Source of the DNA: an uncultured Pelagibacteraceae bacterium
Lineage (GTDB): Bacteria > Pseudomonadota > Alphaproteobacteria > Pelagibacterales > AG-422-B15
NCBI GenBank assembly: GCA_902533965.1
Contig: CACANZ010000002.1
Span: forward strand, 1-56,000
Direction of reading: 5' to 3'
Length of the DNA: 56,000 nucleotides
Shown: positions 44,473 through 56,000 of the stretch, piece after piece
Layout of the letters: every line of letters begins with the position of its first letter
How positions within the stretch are numbered: the first letter of the stretch is position 1
Position numbers and translations under genes: made by a program
Notes under the pieces: model-generated
The model's input: the letters and a program-made list of their open reading frames with translations, nothing else
Told to the model about the DNA's origin: nothing
Databases searched by the model: none

Positions 44473-44889
44473 ATGATCGTTTTTAATTTACAATGCAGTG
44501 ACTGTTCTCATTCATTTGAAGGTTGGTTTGGGTCGTCCAAGTCATGTGAAACACAAATCAAAAAAAAGTTAGTTCAATGTGTTTCGTGCGGGTCCTCAAA
44601 TATTACTAAAGAACTTTCATTGCCAAATGTATCCGTAAAAAAAACTAACGTTACTCCAAACAAAAAAGCACTTAGAGACTTTCGAAATAAAGTAAAAGAA
44701 GTAAATAAATTTGTTAAAAAAAATTTTGAGTTTGTCGGAGACCAATTTGCATACGAAGCAAGAAAAATTCACTACAGTAAATCTAATAAAAAGCCAGTAT
44801 ACGGTAACGCAACTAAAGAAGAAGTTACTGATTTAAATGATGAGGGTATTGAGGTAACTTCTATTCCATGGATAAAAGAAGATAATTAA
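44473..44889 (+). CDS. DUF1178 family protein
   Basis: A 138-residue protein starting MIVFNLQCSDCSHSFEGWFGSS with a second pair VQCVSCGSSNITKEL, giving a zinc-ribbon-like four-cysteine N-terminus. The middle is basic, and the C-terminus has GNATKEEVTDLNDEGIEVTSIPW, the conserved DUF1178 tail. Function is unknown. It is between the amidase and the convergent ubiG, overlapping the latter by 4 bases. Confidence 0.9.
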   Translation: MIVFNLQCSDCSHSFEGWFGSSKSCETQIKKKLVQCVSCGSSNITKELSLPNVSVKKTNVTPNKKALRDFRNKVKEVNKFVKKNFEFVGDQFAYEARKIHYSKSNKKPVYGNATKEEVTDLNDEGIEVTSIPWIKEDN

Positions 44890-45617
44890 TTTTTTTTTCC
44901 AGAAACAATAAAATTTGCATCCATTCTTTTAGACATAAACCATTCGTCTCTTAATGGATTATAATTTACACCTGTATTACTAATAACATCAAAGTTGTTT
45001 TGTATAAAAAAAGAGTAAATGTCCTCAGGAGTTAAAAATTTATTCCAATCATGTGTGCCTTTTGGAAGAAATCCTAATACATATTCAGCCATAAATTTTG
45101 CAAAAATAAGCGAAAAGATAGATTTATTAATAGTTGCTATAAACATTATACCATTATCAGAAACCAGGCCACTACACTCTTTAATAAAATTTTTTGGATT
45201 GTTTACATGTTCTATTACTTCTAAATTTAAAATGACGTCATACTTTTTATTTTTGTTAAGATTTTCAGCAGTTGTATTAAGATAATTAATATCTAAATTA
45301 TTTTCTTCAGCATGAATTTTTGCAGTAATGCAATTTTTTTCTAAAGCATCAATGCCGGTTACCTCTGCGCCTAACCTTGCTAATGGTTCACTCATTAGTC
45401 CCCCACCACATCCAATATCCAAAACTGATAATCCTCTTAAAGGTAAATTATTTTTTTGGTCTATTGCATAATGATCTTTAATTGTATTGATTATATATTC
45501 CAGTCTTATGGGATTAAATTTATGCAGTGTTTTAAACTTGCCGTCATGCTTCCACCATTCCTTGGCAAGGTTTTTAAACTTATCAATTTCAGTTTTATCA
45601 ATCGAAGAAATGTCCAT
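44886..45617 (-). CDS. ubiG: Ubiquinone biosynthesis O-methyltransferase
   Basis: This SAM-dependent enzyme performs both O-methylations in ubiquinone synthesis; the second acts after the Coq7 step encoded at 10164. The 243 residues have AKEWWKHDGKFKTLHKFNPIRLEYI at the N-terminus, the SAM motif VLDIGCGGGLMSEPLARLGA and LNLEVIEHVNNPKNF. The KGTHDWNKFLTPEDI block is UbiG-specific. It is divergent from lysC with about 100 bases between them. Confidence 0.95.
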   Translation of the reverse strand: MDISSIDKTEIDKFKNLAKEWWKHDGKFKTLHKFNPIRLEYIINTIKDHYAIDQKNNLPLRGLSVLDIGCGGGLMSEPLARLGAEVTGIDALEKNCITAKIHAEENNLDINYLNTTAENLNKNKKYDVILNLEVIEHVNNPKNFIKECSGLVSDNGIMFIATINKSIFSLIFAKFMAEYVLGFLPKGTHDWNKFLTPEDIYSFFIQNNFDVISNTGVNYNPLRDEWFMSKRMDANFIVSGKKN

Positions 45618-45718
45618 AAATCAATCATTTAACTAATACTTGATTAAAGTATCGTATTAAAGTAATTCTTGTTTTTGTTTAGAATAATACATAACACAAT
45701 TTAATAACGAAAAGTCAA

Positions 45719-46939
45719 ATGTCCACTATAGTTTTAAAATTTGGCGGAACATCAGTAGCTACAACTGAATTAATTGAATCCGCAGCTAATATTGTCAAAT
45801 CAGAATATGATAAAGGCAATAATATAGTTGTAGTTGTTTCCGCTATGTCTGGAGCCACTAATCAACTAATAGAGCATGTCGATAAAATAAATCATAATGA
45901 TGATAGTGAATACGATGTTGTTGTTTCATCAGGAGAGCAAGTAACAGCAGGATTAATGTCACTGGCTCTAAAAAAAATTGGTCTACCATCTCGATCCTGG
46001 CTTGGTTGGCAAGTCCCAATAATTACTAGAGGCTCGCATAGAAACTCGTTTATTGATAAAGTGATACCAGATAAAATCATTAACGATTTTGAAAATAAGA
46101 AGATAGCTGTCGTAGCTGGTTTTCAAGGTATTTCAAATGAGGGCAGAATTACTACTATTGGTCGTGGAGGTTCAGATAACACTGCAGTATTCATAGCTTC
46201 AGCAATAAAAGCCGAAAGGTGCGATATTTATACTGATGTTGACGGAGTTTATACCTCCGATCCCAGAATGACAGAGAACGTAAGAAGACTAGATAAAATT
46301 TCTTATGAAGAGATGATCGAAATGGCTTCACAAGGGGCTAAAGTTTTGCAAACAGCTTCAGTTGAATCTGCCATGAGTAATGATGTAGACGTATATGTTC
46401 GATCAACATTTAGTCCATCTGATAAGGGAACTTTAATTTCAAATGATGTGAATAATGAAAATGATAGGGCAGTAACAGGAGTTGCTTATTCTAAAGATGA
46501 GGCAAAAATAACTCTTATTGATGTGGAGGATAAACCGGGAGTTGCTGCAGAAATTTTTAATAGGCTTGCAGAGAATTCTGTTAATGTTGATATGATAGTT
46601 CAGAATAATTTTGTTGAAAGAAAAATGACGAATCTTACTTTTACAATTCCAATGATAGATCTTGATAAAGCACTAAAAATTTTAGAAAATTTACAAAAAA
46701 AACTCAGGATTTCAAAAGTTTTAAACGAAAAAAACCTCTCAAAAGTATCTATTATTGGATCAGGGATGAGAAATCAGCCAGGTATAGCTGCAAAAATGTT
46801 TGAATGTTTATCCAAAAATAAAATCAATATCGAAGTAATCTCAACATCTGAAATAAAGATAAGCGTCTTAATAAATAAAGATAAAACTGAAGAGGCTGTA
46901 AATGCACTGCATGCTGTATTTCAGCTCGACCAGATATAG
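45719..46939 (+). CDS. lysC: Aspartate kinase
   Basis: The first enzyme of the lysine, threonine and methionine branch phosphorylates aspartate. The 406 residues begin MSTIVLKFGGTSVATTELIE (kinase motif), with GRGGSDNTAVFIAS and CDIYTDVDGVYTSDPR. Two ACT domains at the C-terminus (about 265-406) would bind lysine and threonine for feedback. Length is typical for alphaproteobacteria. The gene has its own upstream gap of about 100 bases. Confidence 0.96.
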   Translation: MSTIVLKFGGTSVATTELIESAANIVKSEYDKGNNIVVVVSAMSGATNQLIEHVDKINHNDDSEYDVVVSSGEQVTAGLMSLALKKIGLPSRSWLGWQVPIITRGSHRNSFIDKVIPDKIINDFENKKIAVVAGFQGISNEGRITTIGRGGSDNTAVFIASAIKAERCDIYTDVDGVYTSDPRMTENVRRLDKISYEEMIEMASQGAKVLQTASVESAMSNDVDVYVRSTFSPSDKGTLISNDVNNENDRAVTGVAYSKDEAKITLIDVEDKPGVAAEIFNRLAENSVNVDMIVQNNFVERKMTNLTFTIPMIDLDKALKILENLQKKLRISKVLNEKNLSKVSIIGSGMRNQPGIAAKMFECLSKNKINIEVISTSEIKISVLINKDKTEEAVNALHAVFQLDQI

Positions 46940-46941
46940 TG

Positions 46942-46989
46942 CCCAAAATTGATATTAACTACTATTCTATAAGAAATAATCATTTTGGG
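46942..46989 (+). terminator. Possible hairpin after lysC
   Basis: CCCAAAA (46942-46948) and TTTTGGG (46983-46989) can pair across 34 bases, with further partial pairing inward. A T-rich stretch (about 47001-47016) follows with a gap. It is a weak terminator candidate, or a structured leader for the RodZ-like gene at 47040. Confidence 0.35.
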
Positions 46990-47039
46990 TAATTGATGGG
47001 TTTATTTTTTTTATTTTAAGGTTTAATTAATTCAAAGTT

Positions 47040-47831
47040 ATGTACAAGAATTTTCTATTTGAACTTAAGAACCAGAGAGAAGCAAGGGGCTGTTCAGTAG
47101 ACGATTTAAGTAAAGAAACTAAAATTTCAAAAAAAGTTATTTTTAAAATTGAAAATCTTAAAGAAAGTGAAGTGGACTCATTTCCACAAAAGCATCTACT
47201 TTTTTTATACGCAAAACACCTAGGTGTAGAGGTTCCTCAAAAAAAAATTACTTTCACTCATTCCTCAATAGAAAATTCTTCTAAGTTATCGAATAATCTA
47301 ATAACGGCTAATTCTTTTTTATCCTTAATAAATAATTTTAAATTCCAAATTCTATTTCCATTATTTTTAGTTTTTATAATTTTAAGCTTTAATCACTCCT
47401 TAAAAAATAATAATTTATCTGTTGAATTGAAATTAGATAGTACTGAAATAATAACTCAAAATGATCTAGAAAATAACTTAGCTGAAAATAGATTTTTTAA
47501 TTTTAATCCAACAAATACAGAAAAATTAAATCTGCCTTCAAGTAATTCTAAACAATCTGCCAGCTTATCCGACAATAAGCAAAATTTTTTAGAAACTGTT
47601 AGTTTATCATTATTATTTGATAATGAAGTCTGGATAGAGGTTGATAATACAAAGGAAATATTAATTAGTCAGGTTTTCAAAGAGGGTGAAGAGCTTAATC
47701 TTGAGGTATCAAAAAATGACGAAATATTTGTAACCTCGGGGAATATGGGTCTCATTTCAATAAAAGTTAATAACGGCCTAATAAAATTTCTAGGCTCTAT
47801 AGGCGAGATAGGTAGAAAACAGATTTTTTAA
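47040..47831 (+). CDS. RodZ-like helix-turn-helix membrane protein
   Basis: The 263-residue protein has a cytosolic HTH_25 domain (FLFELKNQREARGCSVDDLSKETKISKK) at residues 3-70, one transmembrane helix near residues 100-117 (FKFQILFPLFLVFIILSF) and a C-terminal periplasmic DUF4115-type domain (EVWIEVDNTKEILISQVFKEGEE). This is the RodZ layout, a partner of the MreB elongation machinery. The linker is rich in Asn and Ser. It precedes ispG, a common neighbour. Confidence 0.87.
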   Translation: MYKNFLFELKNQREARGCSVDDLSKETKISKKVIFKIENLKESEVDSFPQKHLLFLYAKHLGVEVPQKKITFTHSSIENSSKLSNNLITANSFLSLINNFKFQILFPLFLVFIILSFNHSLKNNNLSVELKLDSTEIITQNDLENNLAENRFFNFNPTNTEKLNLPSSNSKQSASLSDNKQNFLETVSLSLLFDNEVWIEVDNTKEILISQVFKEGEELNLEVSKNDEIFVTSGNMGLISIKVNNGLIKFLGSIGEIGRKQIF

Positions 47832-47886
47832 GTTTTCAAATCAACTCTTTCATTATATTTAATACCTACCTAATTTATAAATAATT

Positions 47887-48978
47887 ATGAGTCAGTACCC
47901 TCAAAACAAAATAATACGCCGGCGTACAAAGAAGATTAAGGTTGGAAATATAGAAGTTGGTGGCGATGCAAAAATTTCTGTGCAATCAATGACAAACACG
48001 CTTACATCAGATGTCAATGCAACAGTAAAACAAATCAATGATTTAGTATCTGAAGGTGCAGATATCGTTAGAGTATCTTGCCCTGACCAAGAGTCTACAA
48101 AATCTCTTAAAGAGATCATTAATAATGTGAATGTTCCAATCGTTGCAGATATTCACTTTCACTATAAGCGTGCAATCGAAGCCGCTGATGCGGGCGCTGC
48201 TTGTTTAAGAATAAATCCTGGTAATATTGGAGTAGATAAAATCATTGAGGTTATCAATGCAGCTAAACAAAATAATATTTGTATGCGCATAGGAGTAAAT
48301 GCAGGCTCCATTGATGAAAAAATTATAAAAAAATACAGTGAGCCCTGTGCTGATGCCCTAGTCGAGAGCGCAATAGCAAATATACGTCTGCTTGAGGACA
48401 GTAATTTTGATAATTTTAAAATAAGTGTAAAAGCATCAGATGTATTTACTACGATTGAAGCCTATGAAAAATTAGCAAAACTTTGTGATTATCCATTTCA
48501 CGTTGGATTAACAGAGGCAGGAACTTATTTATCGGGCTCAATTAAGTCATCCATAAGTATTGGCAATCTACTCTCACAAGGTATTGGAGATACCATTAGA
48601 GTGTCATTAACAGCAGATCCAATAGAGGAAATAAAAGTAGGTCACGAGATATTGAAAAGTTTAAATTTAGGTTCTAGGGGTATTAAAATTATTTCCTGCC
48701 CTTCATGTGCTAGACAGGCTTTCCCAGTAATTGATACAGTTCGTGAGCTTGAAAGACGATTGTCACATATTAAAGATCCTATAACCCTCTCAATTATTGG
48801 CTGTGTTGTTAACGGTCCAGGAGAAGCATTAAATAGTGATATTGGGGTAACTGGCGGCGGAAAGGGGAATAACATGATTTATTTATCCGGTGTTGCTGAC
48901 CATAAAATAAAAAATCCCGAAATAGTTGATCACGTTGTTAATCTTGTAGAAAAAAAGATTCAATCACTTCATGATTAA
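47887..48978 (+). CDS. ispG: 4-Hydroxy-3-methylbut-2-en-1-yl diphosphate synthase
   Basis: This [4Fe-4S] enzyme makes HMBPP in the MEP pathway, the substrate of IspH (16060). The 363 residues start with [27 protein letters not shown], contain [28 protein letters not shown] and the cluster cysteines in [11 protein letters not shown] and [10 protein letters not shown]. Length is compact, as in the bacterial form without an insert domain. It overlaps prfA by 8 bases. Confidence 0.97.
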   Translation: MSQYPQNKIIRRRTKKIKVGNIEVGGDAKISVQSMTNTLTSDVNATVKQINDLVSEGADIVRVSCPDQESTKSLKEIINNVNVPIVADIHFHYKRAIEAADAGAACLRINPGNIGVDKIIEVINAAKQNNICMRIGVNAGSIDEKIIKKYSEPCADALVESAIANIRLLEDSNFDNFKISVKASDVFTTIEAYEKLAKLCDYPFHVGLTEAGTYLSGSIKSSISIGNLLSQGIGDTIRVSLTADPIEEIKVGHEILKSLNLGSRGIKIISCPSCARQAFPVIDTVRELERRLSHIKDPITLSIIGCVVNGPGEALNSDIGVTGGGKGNNMIYLSGVADHKIKNPEIVDHVVNLVEKKIQSLHD

Positions 48979-50020
48979 GCAAGATGAATTAGAAAAAATT
49001 CAAGATAAATACAAAAATCTTGAAAACGAATTAAACCAATCAGTAAATGATAAAGATAAATATGTATCTCTTTCAAAAGAATATGCTGATTTAAAACCTT
49101 TATATGATCAAGTTAATTTATATTTAGCTCAACAGTCAGAATTAGAGGAATTAAATAGTGTTATCAGCGGTAACGACACTGATTTAATAGAAATAGCCAA
49201 ATCTGAAATAAATAATGTCAAAGAAAAATTATTAGCGGCTGAAAATGTCTTAAAAGAATTAATGATCCCAAAAGATCCATTAGATAAAAAAAATGTAATT
49301 CTAGAAGTCAGAGCTGGTACTGGTGGCGATGAAGCAGCTTTATTTGCTAATGATCTTTTGCGTATGTATCATCGCTATGCTGAAAATCAGGGCTGGAAAA
49401 TTGAATATATATCCATTTCAGACTCTGAAAAAGGAGGCATTAAAGAAGCAGTTGTGAAAATCTCAGGTAGCAGTGTTTATTCAAAACTTAAGTTCGAATC
49501 CGGTGTTCATCGAGTTCAAAGAGTTCCAGAAACTGAGTCTCAGGGAAGAGTTCATACTTCCGCAGCGAGTGTAGTTGTATTACCTGAAGCTGAGGATCTA
49601 GATATTCAAGTCGATGATAAAGATATTAGAGTTGATGTATTTAGATCTAGTGGTGCAGGAGGGCAGCATGTTAATACAACTGATAGTGCAGTTAGAATAA
49701 CACATCTTCCATCTGGTATCGTAGTACAACAACAGGATGAAAAATCTCAACATAAGAATAAAACCAAAGCTATGCTGGTTTTAAAAACAAGATTATATGA
49801 TTTTGAGCGTAAAAAACAAGACGATGATATAGCGGATAAAAGAAAATCACAGATAGGTTCAGGTGATAGATCAGAAAGGATCAGGACCTATAATTTTCCT
49901 CAGGGAAGAGTGACTGATCATCGCATAAATTTAACACTCTACAAACTAGAGCAAATATTAAATTCTACAGGATTAGAGGAAGTTATCACAAATCTAATTC
50001 TTGAAGATCAAGGAAGATGA
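48971..50020 (+). CDS. prfA: Peptide chain release factor 1
   Basis: RF1 reads UAA and UAG stop codons. The 349 residues include [18 protein letters not shown] and the catalytic GGQ in [19 protein letters not shown] (about residues 220-238), then [20 protein letters not shown]. It overlaps ispG by 8 bases and leads directly into prmC, which methylates its GGQ glutamine. Confidence 0.97.
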   Translation: MIKQDELEKIQDKYKNLENELNQSVNDKDKYVSLSKEYADLKPLYDQVNLYLAQQSELEELNSVISGNDTDLIEIAKSEINNVKEKLLAAENVLKELMIPKDPLDKKNVILEVRAGTGGDEAALFANDLLRMYHRYAENQGWKIEYISISDSEKGGIKEAVVKISGSSVYSKLKFESGVHRVQRVPETESQGRVHTSAASVVVLPEAEDLDIQVDDKDIRVDVFRSSGAGGQHVNTTDSAVRITHLPSGIVVQQQDEKSQHKNKTKAMLVLKTRLYDFERKKQDDDIADKRKSQIGSGDRSERIRTYNFPQGRVTDHRINLTLYKLEQILNSTGLEEVITNLILEDQGR

Positions 50021-50021
50021 T

Positions 50022-50849
50022 ATGTCCTCATTAAATAAACTTCTATATTATGAAGATTCATCTATACCTATTTTAGAAAAAAAAATACTTTTGAAGTATA
50101 TTCTAAATACTTCTAATGAAGAAATTAACATTAGTCATAATAAGCCACTAGATCATATTGAATTGAGTCAATATAAAGAACTAATTCAAAGAAGAAAAAA
50201 AAGTGAGCCAATTGCATATATAATTAATAAAAAAGAATTTTGGAAAGATACATTCTTTATAGATAATTCAGTATTAATTCCAAGACCTGACAGTGAAATT
50301 ATAATTGAAACTGCTATCAAATACTTTCCTGATGCAAACCAGAGTCTTAAAATGTTAGATCTAGGCACAGGTTCCGGATGCCTGATAATATCGCTCCTAA
50401 GGGAATTTAAAAATAGTCAGGGTATTGGTATCGATCTCGATAAAAAGGCTTTAAAAGTAGCGATGCAGAATAAAAGTAATTTACTAAATGAAAATAGATT
50501 AAAATTTTGCCATGCGGATTTTTCTGAATTCAATACAATAAATTACGATCTTATAGTTTGTAATCCGCCATATATTTCTATGTCATCAAAAGATAATATG
50601 CTCAAGGATGTTCAAGACTTCGAGCCTGAAATCGCACTTTTTGCAAAAGAGAACGGATTAAATTGTTTTAAAATGGTTTTAGATAATCTAATTAAATATG
50701 AAAATAAAAAACAATTGATCATTTTTGAAATCGGTTACAATCAATTAAAACCAATTCAAAAACTGCTAAAAAATAGTGGTTTTCAGCTTATTTCAGTAGA
50801 AAAAGACCTCTCTGATATACCAAGGTGTATCGTTACAAAAAGAATATAA
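50022..50849 (+). CDS. prmC: Release-factor glutamine methyltransferase
   Basis: PrmC N5-methylates the GGQ glutamine of release factors. The 275 residues have a helical N-terminal domain and a Rossmann domain with MLDLGTGSGCLIISLL, GIGIDLDKKALKVA and the catalytic VCNPPYIS. The ATG at 50022, one base after prfA's stop, is preceded by AAGGAAGA; a TTG seven codons earlier is possible. Context and motif are decisive. Confidence 0.95.
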   Translation: MSSLNKLLYYEDSSIPILEKKILLKYILNTSNEEINISHNKPLDHIELSQYKELIQRRKKSEPIAYIINKKEFWKDTFFIDNSVLIPRPDSEIIIETAIKYFPDANQSLKMLDLGTGSGCLIISLLREFKNSQGIGIDLDKKALKVAMQNKSNLLNENRLKFCHADFSEFNTINYDLIVCNPPYISMSSKDNMLKDVQDFEPEIALFAKENGLNCFKMVLDNLIKYENKKQLIIFEIGYNQLKPIQKLLKNSGFQLISVEKDLSDIPRCIVTKRI

Positions 50850-50936
50850 ATAAAAACTTGATTAATTTTGTACTTAACACTAATTTACATATTCTCTAAT
50901 AATAAATTACCTAAAAATTAGGTTTAAATTTTCAAA

Positions 50937-51275
50937 GTGAAAAATAGAAGAAGTCGACCTTTTAAAAGGTCAAATAATAGGAACAACGATAACTTTGCTA
51001 ATGGTAATAATAATACCAGAGTCAGAGGTAATCTATCTACAGTTCTTGAAAAGTATAAGGTTCTAGCAAAAGATGCAGCAGCATCAGGCGATTATGTAGG
51101 TGCGGAAAACTATTTGCAGCACGCTGAACACTACAACAGACTAATCAATGATCGCCAAGATCGTTATAATGAGAAAAATGGCTCGATGAAAACTAATGGA
51201 AATGAAGTCGCTAGCGTTGATGAGACAGTTGAAACTCTTGATCCTGCAAAGGCTATTGAAGAAGCTAATTCATAG
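50937..51275 (+). CDS. DUF4167 domain-containing protein
   Basis: A 112-residue protein beginning with GTG. The first 35 residues are basic and Asn/Arg-rich (NRRSRPFKRSNNRNNDNF), a likely nucleic-acid-binding disordered tail. The DUF4167 core is VLEKYKVLAKDAAASGDYVGAENYLQHAEHYNRLI. This is commonly found after prmC in alphaproteobacteria, and function is unknown. It overlaps the convergent M23 gene by 11 bases. Confidence 0.9.
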   Translation: MKNRRSRPFKRSNNRNNDNFANGNNNTRVRGNLSTVLEKYKVLAKDAAASGDYVGAENYLQHAEHYNRLINDRQDRYNEKNGSMKTNGNEVASVDETVETLDPAKAIEEANS

Positions 51276-52542
51276 AGTTTAATCTAGATACTTCAGCATT
51301 AATTCGATTTTTTTCAGCTAAAAAAATTTCCAAGTTTTTCTCTTTAAGTTGTTTACCCGAAGGTAATTTCATTTTCATTGGATTGATTCTTTTTCCATTA
51401 AAGATTACTTCATAGTGTAAATGAGGGCCTGTAGACAGCCCCGTATTTCCAACATAGCCAATTACTTGTCCTTGTCGGACTTTGATGTTTTTTTGAATAC
51501 CTGAAGCGTATTTACTTAGGTGAGAGTAACTAGTTTTATATCCATTTAGATGCTTGATACGAATATATTTTCCTGCTCCCTCATTATTGCCAACAAATTC
51601 TATATGGCCTGTGCCTGCAGCCATAATAGGTGTTCCAGTAGGTGCTGCAAAATCAACTCCTTGATGTTTTTTATTGTAACCCAAAATTGGATGTTTTCTC
51701 ATTCCAAAACCAGAGGATAGCCTTGCCCCATTAATTGGTGTTTTCATAAGTGCTTTAGTTGCGCTCTTGCCATCACTATCAAAGTATTCAACAAATTCAT
51801 CTCCTTCTGATTGGAATCTATAAAGCTCATAGGATTCATCATTAAGAACAATCTCTGAAAAATAAATTTTTCCAGATTTAATATAATTGTTTTGTGAGTC
51901 TGTATAAATCTCGAAAAATATTTTGATCTTATTTCCTTTTCTAATATCTCTTTGAAAATCGATGTCAAAACTATACAATTGCACAAATTCCATTATAACT
52001 TCATCTGGTGTATCTATTTTTTTAAGAGACTCATAAATATTGTTATGGATTTCAACTTCATAAAGTTTTAACTTACTGTATAGTTTTTTTTTGTCTTCGC
52101 CTGCAACAAACCTATTATTAACTTTTTTTGCATAGATTTTTTTTTCAATATCAGGATATATAATTATTTCATTAACTATCTTTTTATCATTAATGGACTT
52201 AGTGTAAGTTTCAATTAGTGTTCCTACTTTTAATTTTCTTAAATCTATTTTTTTAGATATAATATTGATAAGATCATTAATTTCATCATCTTCAAGATCT
52301 GCTTGCTTTAGGGCTCCGGCAAAAGTCTCTCCTTCTTGCAGGTAATATTTTTGGACGAGTGTAAAATCAATTTCTAATTTTTCCTTAATATTGATTGGGT
52401 CTTCATCCGTTATAATTTTCTTAGAAATTTTTTTTTCTCTGGCTAAATTTTCTCCAAACGAAATAGACAAAAAATATGAAATACCTAGTATAAATATAAA
52501 GCTCAGTAAAAGTATAATCTGATTTTTATTGAAGAAGGTCAT
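51265..52542 (-). CDS. M23-family (LytM) peptidoglycan peptidase
   Basis: This 425-residue envelope protein has an N-terminal membrane anchor (IILLLSFIFILGISYFLSISF). A long linker region with an OapA/LysM-like KVGTLIETY stretch is followed by the M23 domain: KKHQGVDFAAPTGTPIMAAGTG and GPHLHYEVIFNGK, which supply the H-x-D zinc ligands and HLH motif. It likely cuts peptide cross-bridges during growth or division. Substrate endopeptidase activity is inferred from intact metal residues. It is divergent from the rRNA leader. Confidence 0.92.
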   Translation of the reverse strand: MTFFNKNQIILLLSFIFILGISYFLSISFGENLAREKKISKKIITDEDPINIKEKLEIDFTLVQKYYLQEGETFAGALKQADLEDDEINDLINIISKKIDLRKLKVGTLIETYTKSINDKKIVNEIIIYPDIEKKIYAKKVNNRFVAGEDKKKLYSKLKLYEVEIHNNIYESLKKIDTPDEVIMEFVQLYSFDIDFQRDIRKGNKIKIFFEIYTDSQNNYIKSGKIYFSEIVLNDESYELYRFQSEGDEFVEYFDSDGKSATKALMKTPINGARLSSGFGMRKHPILGYNKKHQGVDFAAPTGTPIMAAGTGHIEFVGNNEGAGKYIRIKHLNGYKTSYSHLSKYASGIQKNIKVRQGQVIGYVGNTGLSTGPHLHYEVIFNGKRINPMKMKLPSGKQLKEKNLEIFLAEKNRINAEVSRLNSMN

Positions 52543-52980
52543 TTTGGGATATTGGTATAAACATTTTTAGAGTTTTTTCATGAATATTATTTTTGATTGA
52601 TGCAAAACTCTTACTTAATCCAATAAGTAATTGAATTTGTTATATAATTGTAATTGTATAAAAATACTAGTTTTCTGCCTTTTATGTTCTTTGCTGCTTG
52701 ACTTTTTGGCTCTATACAGTAAAAAACGCTCACCCTTGTTCGGTGATGCTCTGAGCTTGCGGCATATGACTATTTATAGTCTTAATATAATCCATCTGGC
52801 ATTTTATTCCTTATCTTAAGGGTAAGGATCTTATGCTTGCTCGATTATGCTATTGGAAAAGTAAATTGAAAGAGAAACGTGGGCGGTAATTCCGCAGTAC
52901 AGAATAACCGTACACGTTTATTGGATTGCATAATTTATTTTTATGCAACTCCGCCAATAAGTTTGTGTGCGTCATTTTTA
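52543..52980 (+). promoter_or_regulatory. rRNA operon promoter and structured leader
   Basis: No credible protein gene is present in these 438 bases. TTGACT (52698-52703) and TAAAAA (52720-52725) with 16-base spacing are a candidate promoter. Downstream are many short stems: TCACC-CTTGTTC-GGTGA near 52729, GCGG-TAATT-CCGC near 52885 and an 8-bp perfect hairpin TTGCATAA/TTATGCAA (52926-52948) whose flanks TTATTGG/CCAATAA extend it. The 12-mer CAATAAGTTTGT (52955-52966) recurs before 23S. This fits an antitermination and processing leader. Confidence 0.6.
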
Positions 52981-54468
<1,488 letters not shown>

Positions 54469-54583
54469 CTAAGAGTAATTTTTTGAGTTCTTAGGAATTT
54501 AAAAAACATTTTACTTAGTAATTATATGTGGCTTACCGTCCTCGTTTCTCTTTCACTGTTTAAAACTATAAAGCCTTACGTTT
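54469..54583 (+). other. 16S to tRNA-Ile spacer
   Basis: The 115-base spacer holds the motif CCGTCCTCGTTTCTCTTTC (54538-54556), a block that resembles a conserved element in alphaproteobacterial 16S-tRNA-Ile spacers. No gene is present. Confidence 0.5.
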
Positions 54584-54661
<78 letters not shown>

Positions 54662-54677
54662 TGACGTGGTATCTCTT

Positions 54678-54753
54678 GGGGCTGTAGCTCAGCTGGGAGA
54701 GCACCTGCTTTGCAAGCAGGGGGTCACCGGTTCGATCCCGGTCAGCTCCACCA
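54678..54753 (+). tRNA. tRNA-Ala (TGC)
   Basis: A 76-base cloverleaf from GGGGCTG to CAGCTCC-A-CCA. The anticodon stem-loop CCTGC-TTTGCAA-GCAGG shows anticodon TGC. It follows tRNA-Ile by 16 bases and is cotranscribed with the rRNAs. Confidence 0.97.
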
Positions 54754-54870
54754 AGTTTTAAGCTTTTCCATTTACATCGTGAAGTGACATCAATACTAAA
54801 TTAAAATTTTATTGAGAATTCAAATCTAAGTGTCACAAAAGACAATAAGTTTGTTTTTTGTACATAGAAT
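54754..54870 (+). other. tRNA-Ala to 23S spacer
   Basis: This 117-base AT-rich spacer includes CAATAAGTTTGT (54843-54854), identical to the element 14 bases before 16S and itself about 16 bases before the 23S start. No gene is present. Confidence 0.6.

Positions 54871-56000
<1,130 letters not shown>

Noticed and set aside
52631..52819. 62-codon open frame starting with TTG before 16S
   Set aside because: It overlaps the candidate rRNA promoter and structured leader, has no ribosome site, and the product is unlike any protein I know.

Overview
The window is a chromosomal segment of a visibly AT-rich, tightly packed alphaproteobacterium, most likely a streamlined marine lineage. Support comes from the 16S rRNA (short alphaproteobacterial variable regions) and from gene families typical of the class: aerobic cobaltochelatase CobS/CobT, RpoH, a CarD-ferredoxin pair, Coq7, a HIG1-type twin-membrane protein, DUF1178, DUF4167 and the order secA-argJ-mutT. 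I cannot name the genus; an AEGEAN-169/HIMB59-like or other AT-rich Rhodospirillales-like group is a guess. Many genes overlap or are separated by a few bases, and several convergent pairs share their stop regions.

Layout. 1-858: argH, cut by the window edge. 887-1420: a periplasmic TlpA-like thioredoxin. 1425-6818 (minus): ccr-mcd-HIG1-cobalamin adenosyltransferase-etfB-etfA, the core of the ethylmalonyl-CoA pathway; ecm (ethylmalonyl-CoA mutase) is divergent at 6953. 8908-11764: esterase, HNH protein, coq7, dsbB, YqaA-like. 11851-19036: tRNA-Leu, pabB, pabC, a FATP-type acyl-CoA synthetase, ispH, thioesterase, GNAT, L2HGDH-like oxidase. 19033-22584: rpoH, csaA, tRNA-Arg, a lysine/alanine-repeat histone-H1-like protein with two tandem terminators, CarD with a lysine-rich N-terminus, ferredoxin, TerB-like protein. 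22764-25883: methylmalonyl-CoA mutase and its GTPase MeaB. 25926-29858: rpmB, cobT, cobS, J-domain protein, bolA. 29847-35467: CNNM/CorC-type protein, aroB, aroK, an unrecognised secreted protein, xerD. 35521-37625: malyl-CoA/beta-methylmalyl-CoA lyase and an accA with an added C-terminal membrane segment. 37618-45617: secA, argJ, mutT, a small secreted protein, serine hydrolase, glutaredoxin, nitrilase-family amidase, DUF1178, ubiG. 45719-52542: lysC, rodZ-like, ispG, prfA, prmC, DUF4167, M23 peptidase. 52543-56000: rRNA leader, 16S, tRNA-Ile, tRNA-Ala and the start of 23S.

How it fits together. Ccr makes ethylmalonyl-CoA, Ecm rearranges it to methylsuccinyl-CoA, Mcd oxidises that to mesaconyl-CoA (with ETF as expected electron carrier), Mcl cleaves beta-methylmalyl-CoA to glyoxylate and propionyl-CoA, and Mcm with MeaB turns methylmalonyl-CoA into succinyl-CoA. 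Both mutases need adenosylcobalamin; the adenosyltransferase sits in the ccr operon and the cobaltochelatase subunits CobS/CobT are nearby. Mesaconyl-CoA hydratase, the epimerase and propionyl-CoA carboxylase are not in the window. I found no phage, transposon, CRISPR or defence island. The best leads are the histone-like/CarD pair, the membrane-tailed AccA, the tRNA-Leu/pabB arrangement, the hairpin plus short upstream ORF before mcl, direct repeats upstream of mcm, and a 12-bp repeat at matching positions before 16S and 23S.
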